DNA of 64,000 nucleotides, from assembly GCF_004799495.1 (NCBI RefSeq), contig NZ_SSMY01000002.1, positions 310,001 to 374,000 of the forward strand, in the 5' to 3' direction. Positions 35,322 through 44,882 of this stretch are shown here, in pieces (the first letter of the stretch is position 1; every line of letters starts with the position of its first letter). The notes below the pieces were generated by a model that was given only the letters and a program-made list of their open reading frames with translations, did not search any database and had not been told where the DNA came from. The translations under genes and the position numbers were made by a program. The DNA comes from Sphingomonas sp. Lineage in GTDB: Bacteria > Pseudomonadota > Alphaproteobacteria > Sphingomonadales > Sphingomonadaceae.

Positions 35322-36320
35322 TCAGCCGAGTTTGTCGACAACCAGTTGCTTGATGTCGGCAACGGGACGCGGGCCGATGTGGCTGATGCACTCCGCCGCA
35401 CAGATCGCGCCCATGCGCAGGCTCGTCTCGAGGTCGCGGCCCTGCGCTTGTCCGGCCAGGAACCCCGCCGCGAACAGGTCGCCCGCGCCGGTCGTGTCGA
35501 CCACGTCGTCGATCGGCTCGGCCGGGACACGGGCGTGCTCGCCGCCCTTGTGTGCCTCAGCCCCGGCCGCGCCGTGCGTGCAGACCAAAGTCGGGATCTT
35601 GGCGGCCAACGCGGCGACCGCTTGCGCCGTGTCTTCGGTCTGCATCATCGATCGCACTTCGACGTCATTCGCGAACAGGATGTCGATCTGCCCGGCGTCG
35701 ATCAGCGCGTGGAAGGCGTCGCGATGCCCCTCGACCACGAACGCGTCCGACAGCGTCAGCGCGACCTTGCGGCCCGCGCCGCGCGCCATCGCGATCGCGC
35801 GCTTCATCGCGTCGCGTGACTGGTCGGCGTTCCACAGATAGCCTTCGAGATAGAGGATCCCGCCGGCCGCGATCGTCGCTTCGTCGACGGCCGCTTCGGG
35901 CAGGAACTGCGCGGCGCCGAGGAAGGTGTTCATCGTGCGCTGACCGTCGGGCGTGATCAGCACCAGGCAGCGCCCGGTCGGATCGCCGCCGGTCGCCGCC
36001 GGGGTCGCGAAATGCACGCCGAGCGCCTGGACGTCGTGCGCGAAGACATTGCCGAGCTGGTCGTCGGCGACCTGGCCGATGAACCCCGTGGCATGGCCCA
36101 GCGCGGCGAGCCCGGCGATCGTGTTCGCGGCCGATCCGCCCGACACTTCGCGCCCCGGCCCCATGCGCGAATATAGGTCGTCGGCGGCGGCGGGATCGAA
36201 GATCAGCTGCATCCCGCCCTTGGTCATCCCTTCCGCGACGATGAATTCGTCGGTGGCCTGGGCGAGGATATCGACGATCGCGTTGCCGATCGCGACGACG
36301 TCATAGGTGGCGGTGGTCAA
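35322..36320 (-). CDS. PfkB family adenosine kinase
   Basis: 332-aa ribokinase-fold kinase. VVAIGNAIVDILA at the N-terminus, GGSAANTIAGLAALG, and DTTGAGDLFAAGFL with the catalytic Asp define PfkB; the sequence resembles the adenosine kinase branch common in alphaproteobacteria, but another nucleoside or sugar is possible. The start is TTG 36320, supported by CGGAG eight bases upstream. Confidence 0.9.
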   Translation of the reverse strand: MTTATYDVVAIGNAIVDILAQATDEFIVAEGMTKGGMQLIFDPAAADDLYSRMGPGREVSGGSAANTIAGLAALGHATGFIGQVADDQLGNVFAHDVQALGVHFATPAATGGDPTGRCLVLITPDGQRTMNTFLGAAQFLPEAAVDEATIAAGGILYLEGYLWNADQSRDAMKRAIAMARGAGRKVALTLSDAFVVEGHRDAFHALIDAGQIDILFANDVEVRSMMQTEDTAQAVAALAAKIPTLVCTHGAAGAEAHKGGEHARVPAEPIDDVVDTTGAGDLFAAGFLAGQAQGRDLETSLRMGAICAAECISHIGPRPVADIKQLVVDKLG

Positions 36321-36378
36321 ATCAAGTCTCCGAATGGGGTTGGCCGCGCCGTACCCGCGCGGCTAGACGGGCGCAACG

Positions 36379-37059
36379 ATGATCCGCGCGTTCTTCCTGT
36401 CGCTCGGCGATCTCGCCGACCCGGCGATCCTACGCGTGTTCGCGAAGACGATCGCGCTGACGCTGATGATTTTTCTGTTGCTCGGCGCTAGTTTGTGGTT
36501 CGCGACGCGCTGGCTGGTGATCGACCAGCTGGGCTGGGACGAGACCGCCGGCAATATGGCGGCGGTCAGCGGGTTCCTGGCGATGCTGCTGTTCGGCTGG
36601 GTGCTGTTCCGCGCGATCGCGGTGGCGGTGCTCTGGCTGTTCGGCGACGACATCGTGATCGCGGTCGAGCGGCGACATTATCCAGCGGCACTGGCGGATG
36701 CGCATCGCGTGGCCGCAACGCGATCGCTGGCGCTCGGGTTGCGCTCGGCGGTGCGGGCGTTGTTGGTCAACGTGCTGCTTATCCCGGGTTACGTCCTGTT
36801 GCTGGTAACGGGGTTGGGCACGCCGCTGTTGTTTTACGCCGCCAACGGCTGGCTGCTCGGCGCCGATCTGGGCGAGATGGTTGCGGCGCGCCACCTGATG
36901 CGCGGCGAGATGAGGGCGTGGCGGCGCGACACGCGCTGGTCGCGCTGGGACTTGGGCGTGACGGTCGCGGCATTGCTGAGCGTGCCGTTCGTCAATCTGG
37001 TCACCCCAATGCTCGGCGCGGCGATGGCGACGCATATGTTTCATGGGAGAAAGCGATGA
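36379..37059 (+). CDS. EI24 domain membrane protein (CysZ-like)
   Basis: 226 aa with about four hydrophobic segments. AFFLSLGDLADPAILRVFAK at the N-terminus and NLVTPMLGAAMATHMFH at the C-terminus are typical of the EI24/CysZ superfamily, some members of which transport sulfate. No sulfur genes lie nearby, so the substrate is unassigned. The stop overlaps the next ATG (ATGA). Confidence 0.86.
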   Translation: MIRAFFLSLGDLADPAILRVFAKTIALTLMIFLLLGASLWFATRWLVIDQLGWDETAGNMAAVSGFLAMLLFGWVLFRAIAVAVLWLFGDDIVIAVERRHYPAALADAHRVAATRSLALGLRSAVRALLVNVLLIPGYVLLLVTGLGTPLLFYAANGWLLGADLGEMVAARHLMRGEMRAWRRDTRWSRWDLGVTVAALLSVPFVNLVTPMLGAAMATHMFHGRKR

Positions 37060-37427
37060 CGCGCGCGATGATACTCGGGGCGGGGCTGTTGCTGGCGGGA
37101 TGCGGCGGCGGAACGATGGCGCGTCCGGCGACCCCGAGCGCCGCGCCGGTGCGGCCGATCTCGACCGCCGGGCTCGACCGCGTGATGGGGCAGAACGCCG
37201 CGGGACTGACCCGCGAGTTCGGCAATCCCGACGCCGACGTGCGCGAGGGCAATGCGCGCAAGCTCCAGTTCAAGGGGCCGATCTGTGTGCTCGATACCTA
37301 TCTCTATCCACCCAAGGGCGGCGGCGAAGCGGCAGTCACCTATGTCGATACGCGCCAGCCCGACGGCAGCCCGATCGACCGCGCGAGCTGTGTCGCGGCG
37401 CTAGCGCGGCGCGGCGGCGGAAAGTAG
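37056..37427 (+). CDS. small lipoprotein
   Basis: 123 aa. Lipobox LLLAGCGGG gives an acylated Cys near residue 16. The mature part ([34 protein letters not shown]) resembles small SmpA/BamE-like alpha-beta domains, but I would not name it. Overlaps EI24 gene start-to-stop and runs 27 bp into the convergent queG gene. Confidence 0.82.
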   Translation: MTRAMILGAGLLLAGCGGGTMARPATPSAAPVRPISTAGLDRVMGQNAAGLTREFGNPDADVREGNARKLQFKGPICVLDTYLYPPKGGGEAAVTYVDTRQPDGSPIDRASCVAALARRGGGK

Positions 37428-38462
37428 CCGGGCGAGCGCCCAGCCTGCAGCATCGCGCACCACGTCGGACGCGTCTTCGCGCAGCGTTTCAAGCGCGGGC
37501 GCGAGTGCAGCATCGCCGCTGTTGCCCGCCGCGTAGGCCGCGTTGCGCACCATCCTGTCGCGCCCGATCCGCTTGATCGGCGAGCCGGCGAACACTTGGC
37601 GGAACGCCGCATCGTCGAGCGCGAGCAGGTCCGCGAGGTGCGGCGCGGTCAGTTCGGCGCGCGGCAGGAAGGCGCGGTTGGCGGCGGCGGAGGCCGCGAA
37701 CTTGTTCCACGGGCACACCGCGAGGCAATCGTCGCAGCCGTAGATGCGGTTGCCGAGCGCTTCCCGGAATTCCTCGGGCACCGGGCCCTTATGCTCGATC
37801 GTCAGGTACGAAATGCACCGCCGCGCATCGAGCCGGTAGGGCGCGGGAAACGCATCGGTCGGGCATGCGCGCTGGCACGCGTCGCACGACCCGCAGGTGT
37901 CGCTGCCCGGTAGCGACGGCGCGAGGTCGAGCGTCGTGTAGATCGCGCCGAGGAACAGCCAACTGCCGTGCTCGCGGCTGACCAGATTGGTGTGCTTGCC
38001 CTGCCAGCCGAGTCCCGCCGCTTCCGCCAGCGGTTTTTCCATCACCGGCGCGGTATCGACGAATACCTTCAGGTCGCTGCCCGGCGCTTCGGCGACAATC
38101 CACCGCGCCAGCGCCTTGAGCGTGCGCTTGACCAGGTCGTGATAGTCGGACCCCTGCGCGTACACTGAAATCCGCCCGACATCGCCCTCCCCCGCCAGCG
38201 CCAACGGGTCGCGGCCCGGTGCGTAGCTCATCCCGAGCGCGATCACGCTCTTCACGTCGGGCCACAGACCGGCGGGCGCGGCACGCTGAGCGCTCCGCTC
38301 CTCCATCCAGATCATCTCGCCATGCGCGCCCTCGCCCAGCCACTGGCGCAGTCGCTCGCCCGCCAGCGGCGCGGCGTCGGCGCGCGCGACGCCGATGTCC
38401 GCGAAACCGAGCCTTAACGCTTCGGCGCGCAACCGCTCCTCGAATGGCCTTTCGTGATCCAC
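37401..38462 (-). CDS. queG: epoxyqueuosine reductase
   Basis: Cobalamin and 4Fe-4S enzyme that reduces epoxyqueuosine to queuosine in tRNA, 353 aa. The two cluster motifs [12 protein letters not shown] and [11 protein letters not shown] are intact. The N-terminal cobalamin-binding part ([21 protein letters not shown]) and a C-terminal HEAT-like repeat ([17 protein letters not shown]) follow the family. The start is GTG 38462. Confidence 0.96.
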   Translation of the reverse strand: MDHERPFEERLRAEALRLGFADIGVARADAAPLAGERLRQWLGEGAHGEMIWMEERSAQRAAPAGLWPDVKSVIALGMSYAPGRDPLALAGEGDVGRISVYAQGSDYHDLVKRTLKALARWIVAEAPGSDLKVFVDTAPVMEKPLAEAAGLGWQGKHTNLVSREHGSWLFLGAIYTTLDLAPSLPGSDTCGSCDACQRACPTDAFPAPYRLDARRCISYLTIEHKGPVPEEFREALGNRIYGCDDCLAVCPWNKFAASAAANRAFLPRAELTAPHLADLLALDDAAFRQVFAGSPIKRIGRDRMVRNAAYAAGNSGDAALAPALETLREDASDVVRDAAGWALARLLSAAAPR

Positions 38463-38506
38463 GCCGCCCCGCTACCACGATAAGCGAGAACAAGGGGATA
38501 GGTCGC

Positions 38507-39436
38507 GTGTCACAATCTCTGGCGGTCAGCGCCACCGGGCTCGTCAAGAAATTCGGCGGGCGGCGTGTCGTCGACGGGGTCGACCTGGCGGTGCCGGCGG
38601 GGACGATCTACGGCGTGCTGGGCCCCAACGGCGCGGGCAAGACGACGACGCTGCGCATGCTGCTCGGGATCATCGAGCCCGACGAGGGCGAACGCACCTT
38701 GCTCAGCTGTCGCCACCCGCGCGATGCGAGCGACCGCGTCGGCTATCTTCCCGAAGAACGCGGGCTCTATCCGGCGATGAAGGCGCGCGAGGCGATCGCA
38801 TTCATGGGGGCGCTCCGCGGCCTGCCGTGGGGCACTGGGCGTAAGCGCGCGGTCGAACTGATGGAGAATGCCGGTCTCGGCTACGCGGTCGACACCAAGA
38901 TCCGCAAGCTGTCGAAGGGCATGGCGCAGCTCGTCCAGCTGCTCGGGTCGGTGGTGCACCAGCCCGATTTGCTCGTGCTCGACGAACCGTTTTCGGGGCT
39001 CGACCCGGTCAATCAGGAAAATCTCGAAAAGCTGATCCGCGGCGAACAGGCGCGCGGCGCGACCGTCCTCTTCTCGACCCACGTCATGGCACACGCCGAG
39101 CGGCTGTGCGACCGGCTCGCGATCATCGCGGGGGGCAAGCGCCGGTTCGAAGGAACCGTCAACGACGCGCGCGGACGCTTGCCGATGCAGGCGCATTACA
39201 CGCCCGAACGCGACGATCCCGGGATTGCCGCGATGCTGCCCGGCGACGCGCGGCATGACGGGCAGGCGTGGATATTCCCGGTCCCCGACGGCGGGATCGA
39301 GGCAATGCTGATGCGGCTGACGCAATCGGGGCATGGCGTGGCCGGACTGTCGATCGAACGGCCCGGGCTGCACGATGCATTCGTCCAGATCGTCGGCGCG
39401 AAGGCATTGGCCGAAGCCGAAGCGGAGGCGCGGTGA
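38507..39436 (+). CDS. ABC transporter ATP-binding protein (NatA/YhaQ type)
   Basis: 309-aa ATPase of a probable exporter. Walker A GPNGAGKTT (39-47), signature LSKGMAQ, and Walker B LLVLDEPFSGLDPVN. LSKGM and the C-terminal DUF4162-like extension place it in the NatA/YhaQ sodium-exporter-like group. GTG 38507 follows AAGGGGATAGG. The stop shares a base with the permease ATG (TGATG). Confidence 0.94.
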   Translation: MSQSLAVSATGLVKKFGGRRVVDGVDLAVPAGTIYGVLGPNGAGKTTTLRMLLGIIEPDEGERTLLSCRHPRDASDRVGYLPEERGLYPAMKAREAIAFMGALRGLPWGTGRKRAVELMENAGLGYAVDTKIRKLSKGMAQLVQLLGSVVHQPDLLVLDEPFSGLDPVNQENLEKLIRGEQARGATVLFSTHVMAHAERLCDRLAIIAGGKRRFEGTVNDARGRLPMQAHYTPERDDPGIAAMLPGDARHDGQAWIFPVPDGGIEAMLMRLTQSGHGVAGLSIERPGLHDAFVQIVGAKALAEAEAEAR

Positions 39437-40653
39437 TGACCGCCGAAGCCCTCCGCCGCTCGACTCGCCAGGCGCTCACCGTTGCGCGGCGCGATTTCAT
39501 CGCGACCGTGTTCACGCCGACCTTCCTGATCTTCCTGTTGTCGCCGCTGTTCACAATCGCGTTCGGTGCGATGGGCGGGTTGGGCGCGTCGACAATGACT
39601 CGGTCCGTGGTCGAACGCAGCAAGCTGGTGGTGCTGACCGCGCCGCAACGCAATGACGCGATCCACGACGCCGACACGCAATTGCGCCTGATGTTCGGTC
39701 GCGACGACATGCCGCCGCCGCTCGACTACCGCGCACCGGGAGCGGACCCGGAAAAGCAGGCACGCACGCTGATCGGCAGCCACGAAGGCGATGTCGACGC
39801 GGTGCTCTACGGCCCGCTCACCGCCCCCCATATCCTCTACGGCAACAATTCGGCCGGCGAAGCGAACTACCTCGCTGCGCTCGCCGAGCAAGTGCTGCGC
39901 AGCGACCGGATCGGGTCGAGCGCGCCCTTGAGCACGCCGGTGAAGACGCATATCGCGCAAACCCAGGTGACCGAGTCCGGCCATAGCGCCGCCGCAATCT
40001 TCGCGGTGGTCGCGATCTTCATGCTGACGCTGTTCCTCGCCGGGCTGACGATCGGCACGATGGCGGAGGAGCGCAACAACAAGGTGATCGAGGTGCTCGC
40101 CGCCGCCGTCCCGCTCGAATCGGTGTTCGTCGGCAAACTGGTGGGGATGTTCGGCGTCGCGTTGCTGTTCGTCGGCTTCTGGGGAACGGTTTTCAGCCAG
40201 GTGACGAGCATCTTCCCCGGGCTCGCGACCACGCTGGCGACCGTCGCTCCGGCGGTCGGGAAGCCAGTGTTCGCGCTCCTGTTCCTGATCTATTTCGTGA
40301 TGTCGTATCTGCTGATCGGGGCGGCGTACCTAATCCTCGGTGCGCAGGCATCGACCCAGCGCGAACTGCAGATGATGTCGCTGCCGATGACCTTCCTGCA
40401 GATGGGAATGGTCGGACTGGCGGGCACCGCGGCGGCCAATCCAGGCGGCATGGTCGCGTGGATCGCTGAAATCTTCCCGTTCAGTTCGCCGATGGCGATG
40501 GCGGCGCGCGCGGCCAACTCGCCCGCTTTGTGGCCGCACCTGCTGGCCATCGCGTGGCAGTTACTGTGGGTGTCGGTCGTGATTGCGCTCGGCGCCAAGT
40601 GGTTCCGGCATGGGGTGCTCAAATCGGGTGGTGGCCCGCGGCGCAAGAGCTGA
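39436..40653 (+). CDS. ABC transporter permease (NatB/YhaP type)
   Basis: 405 aa. One N-terminal TM (FTPTFLIFLLSPLFTIAF), a ~150-residue periplasmic domain, then five TMs; TIGTMAEERNNKVIEVLAAA is the ABC-2 coupling motif. It pairs with the preceding ATPase. Natural substrate unknown; the family includes Na+ and peptide exporters. Confidence 0.92.
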   Translation: MTAEALRRSTRQALTVARRDFIATVFTPTFLIFLLSPLFTIAFGAMGGLGASTMTRSVVERSKLVVLTAPQRNDAIHDADTQLRLMFGRDDMPPPLDYRAPGADPEKQARTLIGSHEGDVDAVLYGPLTAPHILYGNNSAGEANYLAALAEQVLRSDRIGSSAPLSTPVKTHIAQTQVTESGHSAAAIFAVVAIFMLTLFLAGLTIGTMAEERNNKVIEVLAAAVPLESVFVGKLVGMFGVALLFVGFWGTVFSQVTSIFPGLATTLATVAPAVGKPVFALLFLIYFVMSYLLIGAAYLILGAQASTQRELQMMSLPMTFLQMGMVGLAGTAAANPGGMVAWIAEIFPFSSPMAMAARAANSPALWPHLLAIAWQLLWVSVVIALGAKWFRHGVLKSGGGPRRKS

Positions 40654-40664
40654 CCGCCTCACTA

Positions 40665-40693
40665 TTGACATTCTTGTAAGTATCGGGTTGATT
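40665..40693 (+). promoter_or_regulatory. putative promoter of the P450 gene
   Basis: TTGACA (40665-40670), 17 bases, TTGATT (40688-40693), followed by GGGAGAG and the ATG at 40713. The -35 is perfect and the -10 weak. Confidence 0.4.
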
Positions 40694-40712
40694 GCGATCA
40701 GGGAGAGTGGGC

Positions 40713-41990
40713 ATGGCGACTCAAGCGACGCACGATTCGATCATGGAGCAGGTCAAGAACGGACCCGCGCTCAAGTACGACGGCCCGGTCGATCCGCTCG
40801 ACGTCAGCCGCGCCGAACTCTACCGCGACGACACATGGCAGGCGCCGTTCAAGGAACTTCGCGCCAACGCCCCGGTCTATAAGGTCGAGGGGTCGGACTA
40901 CGGCCCCTATTGGTCGGTCTCCACCTACAAACCGATCCTCGAAGCCGAATCGCTTCCCGACATCTTCTCGTCCGAAGCCGGCGGGATCACGCTCGCCGAT
41001 TTCCTGCCCGACAGCGATGTGAAGATGCCGATGTTCATCGCGATGGACCGGCCCAAGCACACCGGCCAGCGCCGCACCGTCGCCCCCGCCTTCACGCCCA
41101 GCGAGATGGTGCGGATGAAGGAGGACATCGTCCGCCGCACCGGCGAAGTGCTCGACACGCTCGAATACGGCAAGACATTCGACTGGGTCGATACCGTGTC
41201 GATCGAACTGACCACGCAGATGCTGGCGATCCTGTTCGACTTTCCGTGGGAGGACCGGCGCAAGCTGACCTTCTGGTCCGACTGGGCCGGCGACATCGAG
41301 CTGGTCAAGACGCCCGAGCTGCGCGCCGAGCGGCTGACGCACATGTACGAATGCGGCGCCTATTTCGGGAAATTGTGGAACGACAAGCTGGGCAAGGAGC
41401 CGACGCCGGATCTCATCTCGATGATGATCCATTCCGAAGCGATGGCCGAGATGGACCAGTTCGAGTTCCTCGGAAACCTGATCCTGCTGATCGTCGGCGG
41501 CAACGACACGACGCGCAATTCGATGAGCGCCGTCGCCTATGGGCTCGACCTGTTTCCCGACGAGCGCGCCAAGGTCGAGGCCGACCCCGGCCTGATCGGC
41601 AACACGGTGCAGGAAATCATCCGCTGGCAGACCCCGCTCGCGCACATGCGCCGCACCGCGACGCAGGACCACGAACTGGGCGGGCAAATGATCAAGGAAG
41701 GCGACAAGCTCGCGCTCTGGTACCTGTCGGCCAATCGCGACGAGAGCGTGTTCGGCGACAATGCCGACGACATCCAGGTCGATCGTCCCAACGCGCGGCG
41801 CCACCTGGCGTTCGGGCACGGCATCCACCGCTGCGTCGGTGCGCGGCTCGCCGAGCTTCAGATCAGCGTGCTGCTCGAGGAAATGGCCAAGCGCCGGATG
41901 CGCGTGAACGTCGTCGGCGAGCCCGAGCGCGTCTCGGCCTGCTTCGTCCACGGCTATCGCAAGCTGCCGGTCGAGATCAGCAAATACTGA
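40713..41990 (+). CDS. cytochrome P450
   Basis: 425-aa soluble bacterial monooxygenase. Heme loop FGHGIHRCVG with ligand Cys374, I-helix GGNDTTRNSM, K-helix EIIRW. The segment PLAHMRRTATQDHELGGQMI and the C-terminus resemble CYP153-type alkane or terpene hydroxylases, but the subfamily is a guess. No ferredoxin or reductase gene is adjacent, so it must borrow redox partners from elsewhere. Confidence 0.94.
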   Translation: MATQATHDSIMEQVKNGPALKYDGPVDPLDVSRAELYRDDTWQAPFKELRANAPVYKVEGSDYGPYWSVSTYKPILEAESLPDIFSSEAGGITLADFLPDSDVKMPMFIAMDRPKHTGQRRTVAPAFTPSEMVRMKEDIVRRTGEVLDTLEYGKTFDWVDTVSIELTTQMLAILFDFPWEDRRKLTFWSDWAGDIELVKTPELRAERLTHMYECGAYFGKLWNDKLGKEPTPDLISMMIHSEAMAEMDQFEFLGNLILLIVGGNDTTRNSMSAVAYGLDLFPDERAKVEADPGLIGNTVQEIIRWQTPLAHMRRTATQDHELGGQMIKEGDKLALWYLSANRDESVFGDNADDIQVDRPNARRHLAFGHGIHRCVGARLAELQISVLLEEMAKRRMRVNVVGEPERVSACFVHGYRKLPVEISKY

Positions 41991-42043
41991 CCGGGGTGCA
42001 GGATCGTCCCGTCGCGCCTATCTGGGGCCCACGGAGACGAAGC

Positions 42044-42535
42044 ATGACCGACCGACGCCAATTCCTGACCCTGACCGGTGCGAGCGCCGCGAGCGTGATC
42101 CTGTTCGGCTGCCGCGCGGCGCCCGCGCAGCCGCCCGAGAAGTTCGAAGTCGTGATGAGCGACGCCGCGTGGCGCAAGAAGCTCGGCGAGGCGTCGTATC
42201 AGGTGCTGCGCCGCGAAGACACCGAGACGCCGTTCACCAGCCCGCTCAACAATGAACACCGTGCGGGCATTTTCGCGTGCAAGGGCTGCGCGCTCCCGCT
42301 CTATTCGTCGAAGACCAAGTTCGAGAGCGGGACCGGCTGGCCGAGTTTCTGGCAACCGCTGCCCAACGCCGTCCGCACGCGCAACGACGGGTCGCTCGGC
42401 ATGTCGCGCATCGAAGTCCATTGCCGCCGCTGTGGCGGGCATCTGGGGCACGTGTTCGACGACGGGCCGAAGCCGACCGGCAAGCGCTATTGCATGAACG
42501 GGCTCGCGATGACCTTCACGCCGGGCAAGGCGTAA
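42044..42535 (+). CDS. msrB: exported peptide-methionine (R)-S-oxide reductase
   Basis: Repairs methionine-R-sulfoxide in proteins. 163 aa with a Tat-type, possibly lipoprotein, signal (TDRRQFLTLTGASAASVILF, then GC), so it acts in the envelope. Zinc Cys 79, 82, 127 and 130 (CKGC, CRRC), substrate motif GTGWPSFWQP, and catalytic Cys150 in RYCMNG. Followed by a palindromic repeat block. Confidence 0.95.
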   Translation: MTDRRQFLTLTGASAASVILFGCRAAPAQPPEKFEVVMSDAAWRKKLGEASYQVLRREDTETPFTSPLNNEHRAGIFACKGCALPLYSSKTKFESGTGWPSFWQPLPNAVRTRNDGSLGMSRIEVHCRRCGGHLGHVFDDGPKPTGKRYCMNGLAMTFTPGKA

Positions 42536-42537
42536 AT

Positions 42538-42668
42538 CCTCCCCGTTCACGGGGAGGGGGACCGCGACGCGCAGCGGTGTGGTGGAGGGGGCGGGCCTTA
42601 AGCGGTGCGAGGGAGGAGGACCCCCTCCGTCAGCGCTACGCGCTGCCACCTCCCCGTGAACGGGGAGG
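42538..42668. repeat. GC-rich intergenic palindromic repeat, CCTCCCC family (copy 2)
   Basis: 131-bp element whose ends CCTCCCCGTTCACGGGGAGG (42538-42557) and CCTCCCCGTGAACGGGGAGG (42649-42668) are reverse complements of one another. 42619-42655 is identical to 30825-30789 on the opposite strand. It fills the msrB-CHAP convergent gap and could act as a bidirectional terminator. Confidence 0.85.
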
Positions 42669-42675
42669 ATTTTGC

Positions 42676-43230
42676 TTAGTCGCGAACGCCGATCATGCGC
42701 GCGCCGCCGGTGGCGGCGCTGGCCATCTGGATCCCTGCGGCGCGCGTGTCGTCGAAGCGATCCTCGCCCTTCGGCGCGCCGTCCGAATAGATGAAGCCGT
42801 TGGCGGCGTAGGTCGTGGTGCCGAGCCCGCCCTGCGGACCGTACCACACCTTCACCTCGCTCCAGTCGCCCGCCGCCGACACGTCGACCGCGCGCGCGGA
42901 ATATTCGATCCCGCCGCGGCGCGACCAGTTCGCGTGGTTGAGCAGGACTTCGCGGTCGCTGACGATCGCCGCGACGGTCGCGACGTGGCCGAGCCGCATG
43001 TGGCTCGACGAACGGAACGACAGCACCGCGCCAACCTTGGGCGTATTGCCGCGCTCGTACTTGCCGGCCGCCTGCGACCACCACGTATTGGCGTTGCCGA
43101 AAATCTGGATACCCGACACTTCGCGAGCATAGGGCGCGCACTGCCAGAAGCGAGCCTGGGCGGGTACCACCGTCGCAAGGACGCACGAGAACACCAGCGC
43201 AAAACGCGCTGCGAACAAACCGAATTTCAT
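42676..43230 (-). CDS. exported CHAP domain protein (putative murein amidase)
   Basis: 184 aa. Signal peptide ending near VVPAQA; catalytic Cys31 in QCAPYAREVSG, His82 in RLGHVATV, and HANW at 99-102. CHAP domains cleave peptidoglycan peptides. Length fits a single domain without a binding module. GGGGGG lies before the ATG. Substrate specificity is inferred only from the fold. Confidence 0.9.
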   Translation of the reverse strand: MKFGLFAARFALVFSCVLATVVPAQARFWQCAPYAREVSGIQIFGNANTWWSQAAGKYERGNTPKVGAVLSFRSSSHMRLGHVATVAAIVSDREVLLNHANWSRRGGIEYSARAVDVSAAGDWSEVKVWYGPQGGLGTTTYAANGFIYSDGAPKGEDRFDDTRAAGIQMASAATGGARMIGVRD

Positions 43231-43324
43231 GGACCCCCCAAAGGTCGCGTTGAACTGTTGACGGTGAGCTAGGTGGATAAATTCGACATGAAAACCCTCA
43301 CCCGCCGCTGAAGGGAACCTTTCA

Positions 43325-43344
43325 CGACGAAGTGTGTTTCGTCG
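43325..43344. other. hairpin between MFS and CHAP genes
   Basis: CGACGAA (43325-43331), loop GTGTGT, TTCGTCG (43338-43344). No T-run. It could end the SDR-MFS transcript or shape the CHAP 5' region; nothing else was seen in this 176-bp gap. Confidence 0.35.
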
Positions 43345-43406
43345 CCGATGAGTGCCCTAATAGGATCGGGTTACTGACCGATTCACGTCTGCGGCATCGC
43401 GAATCG

Positions 43407-44882
43407 CTAGCCGATGATGTGCGGCGCGCCCTCGTTTTCTGCCGCCGCGAGCCCACTCAATCGTGCCTCGTGCTCGGCGCGCCCGAACGGAAACTTCGTG
43501 AACAGGAACGCCGCGACCGCGGCAAGCGTGCCGTAGATCAGGATGAATGTCAGGACGAAGTTGTGCACCTTGTCCGGGGACGCCGTCGCGGGATCGATCT
43601 TGTCCTGTAGCCCTACGAGCGCGAGGATTCCGCCCGCCACCGCGATGCCGAGTCCAGACGTGCATTTCTGCACGAAGAACGACCCGGCGAAGAACACACC
43701 CTCGTTACGTCGCCCGGTGCGCACCTGCGATTCCTCGACGACGTCGGCCATCATCGACGCGCCGAGAATGAACGACGACACGCTGAGCGCGGTCTGGATG
43801 GCGAAGAGCGGAAAGAGCACGGCCACCCGCGTCCAGCCTGGCGGCGGGAGCAGGCCGAGCAGAAAGAGGGCGCAGAAGCCCGCGTAGACGGTCGCCCCGC
43901 TCAGCACGAACACGCACGCCGCGCGCGGCTTGCTGGTGGTGCGCCCGATGCGGGGCGCTATCAGGAATGCCGCCGTGGCGCCGAGGAACAGCGTGATCGG
44001 CAGCAACTGCAGCGCCCCCGGGCTGAGCTGCCACGCATAAGCGTAGAAGTAGTTCGCCAGTGCGTAACTGATCCCCTGGTTGGTATAGGCGCACACCCCG
44101 GCTAGGATCAACACGACGAACCCGCGATTATGGAGCGTTTGCCAGAGCTCACCCATCACCGCCCCGAAGGGCTGTGGCTGCGTGTCGACCTGCGGCAGAC
44201 GGCTGATCTCGCCGTGCGTGCCGAACGCCGACACCAGGATCGCGACGACCATGACGACGGCCGAGACTAATGCGAGCTGGTGGTAACCCGCAGGGTTGAA
44301 CAGCCCGTTGGGATAATCGGGCCGCGCCGTCAGCAGCACGCCATAGGCGAGCAGCACGATCGCCAGCCCTCCTGCCCAACCGAAGAGGTAGCGATAAGCG
44401 GTGATCCGCGTCCGTTCGTCGTAATCGGTGGTCAGTTCTGGGGTCAGCGCCTGGCTCGGCACTTCGAAACAGCTCACCGCGCTTCGTGTAACCACCGCGG
44501 TCAGGAACAGCCAGCCGAGCCGAAGCGTCTCGCTCCCCGCCGGCGGGTTCCACAATAGCAGCCAGCCGATCGCGATCGGCAGCGCCGAGGCGTACAGCCA
44601 CGGATGCCGCCGTCCCCAGCGGCTGCGCGTGCGGTCGCTGAGTACGCCAACCATCGGGTCGATGAATGCGTCGAAGACAAGCGCCGCCATGATGACGAGC
44701 CCGACCTTGAACGAATTCAGCCCGAGCACCTGGTTGTAATAGATCAGCAGGAAGGTGCCGAACGCCGCGTCCTTGGCGCCGTACGCGACCGACCCGAAAC
44801 CGTACGCAAGCGTGACGCCGCGGCGTAGCCGGCGCTTGACGGGGACAGCAACACCCGCCGTGTCGCCGGTGGGATCGCTCAT
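43407..44882 (-). CDS. MFS transporter, GPH-type symporter
   Basis: 491 aa with 12 TM helices. AYGFGSVAYGAKDAAFGTFLL and DRTRSRWGRRHPWL between TM2 and TM3 mark the glycoside-pentoside-hexuronide (MelB-like) family. These carry sugars or related compounds with Na+ or H+. ATG 44882 overlaps the SDR stop (TCAT), so SDR and transporter are one unit. Confidence 0.92.
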   Translation of the reverse strand: MSDPTGDTAGVAVPVKRRLRRGVTLAYGFGSVAYGAKDAAFGTFLLIYYNQVLGLNSFKVGLVIMAALVFDAFIDPMVGVLSDRTRSRWGRRHPWLYASALPIAIGWLLLWNPPAGSETLRLGWLFLTAVVTRSAVSCFEVPSQALTPELTTDYDERTRITAYRYLFGWAGGLAIVLLAYGVLLTARPDYPNGLFNPAGYHQLALVSAVVMVVAILVSAFGTHGEISRLPQVDTQPQPFGAVMGELWQTLHNRGFVVLILAGVCAYTNQGISYALANYFYAYAWQLSPGALQLLPITLFLGATAAFLIAPRIGRTTSKPRAACVFVLSGATVYAGFCALFLLGLLPPPGWTRVAVLFPLFAIQTALSVSSFILGASMMADVVEESQVRTGRRNEGVFFAGSFFVQKCTSGLGIAVAGGILALVGLQDKIDPATASPDKVHNFVLTFILIYGTLAAVAAFLFTKFPFGRAEHEARLSGLAAAENEGAPHIIG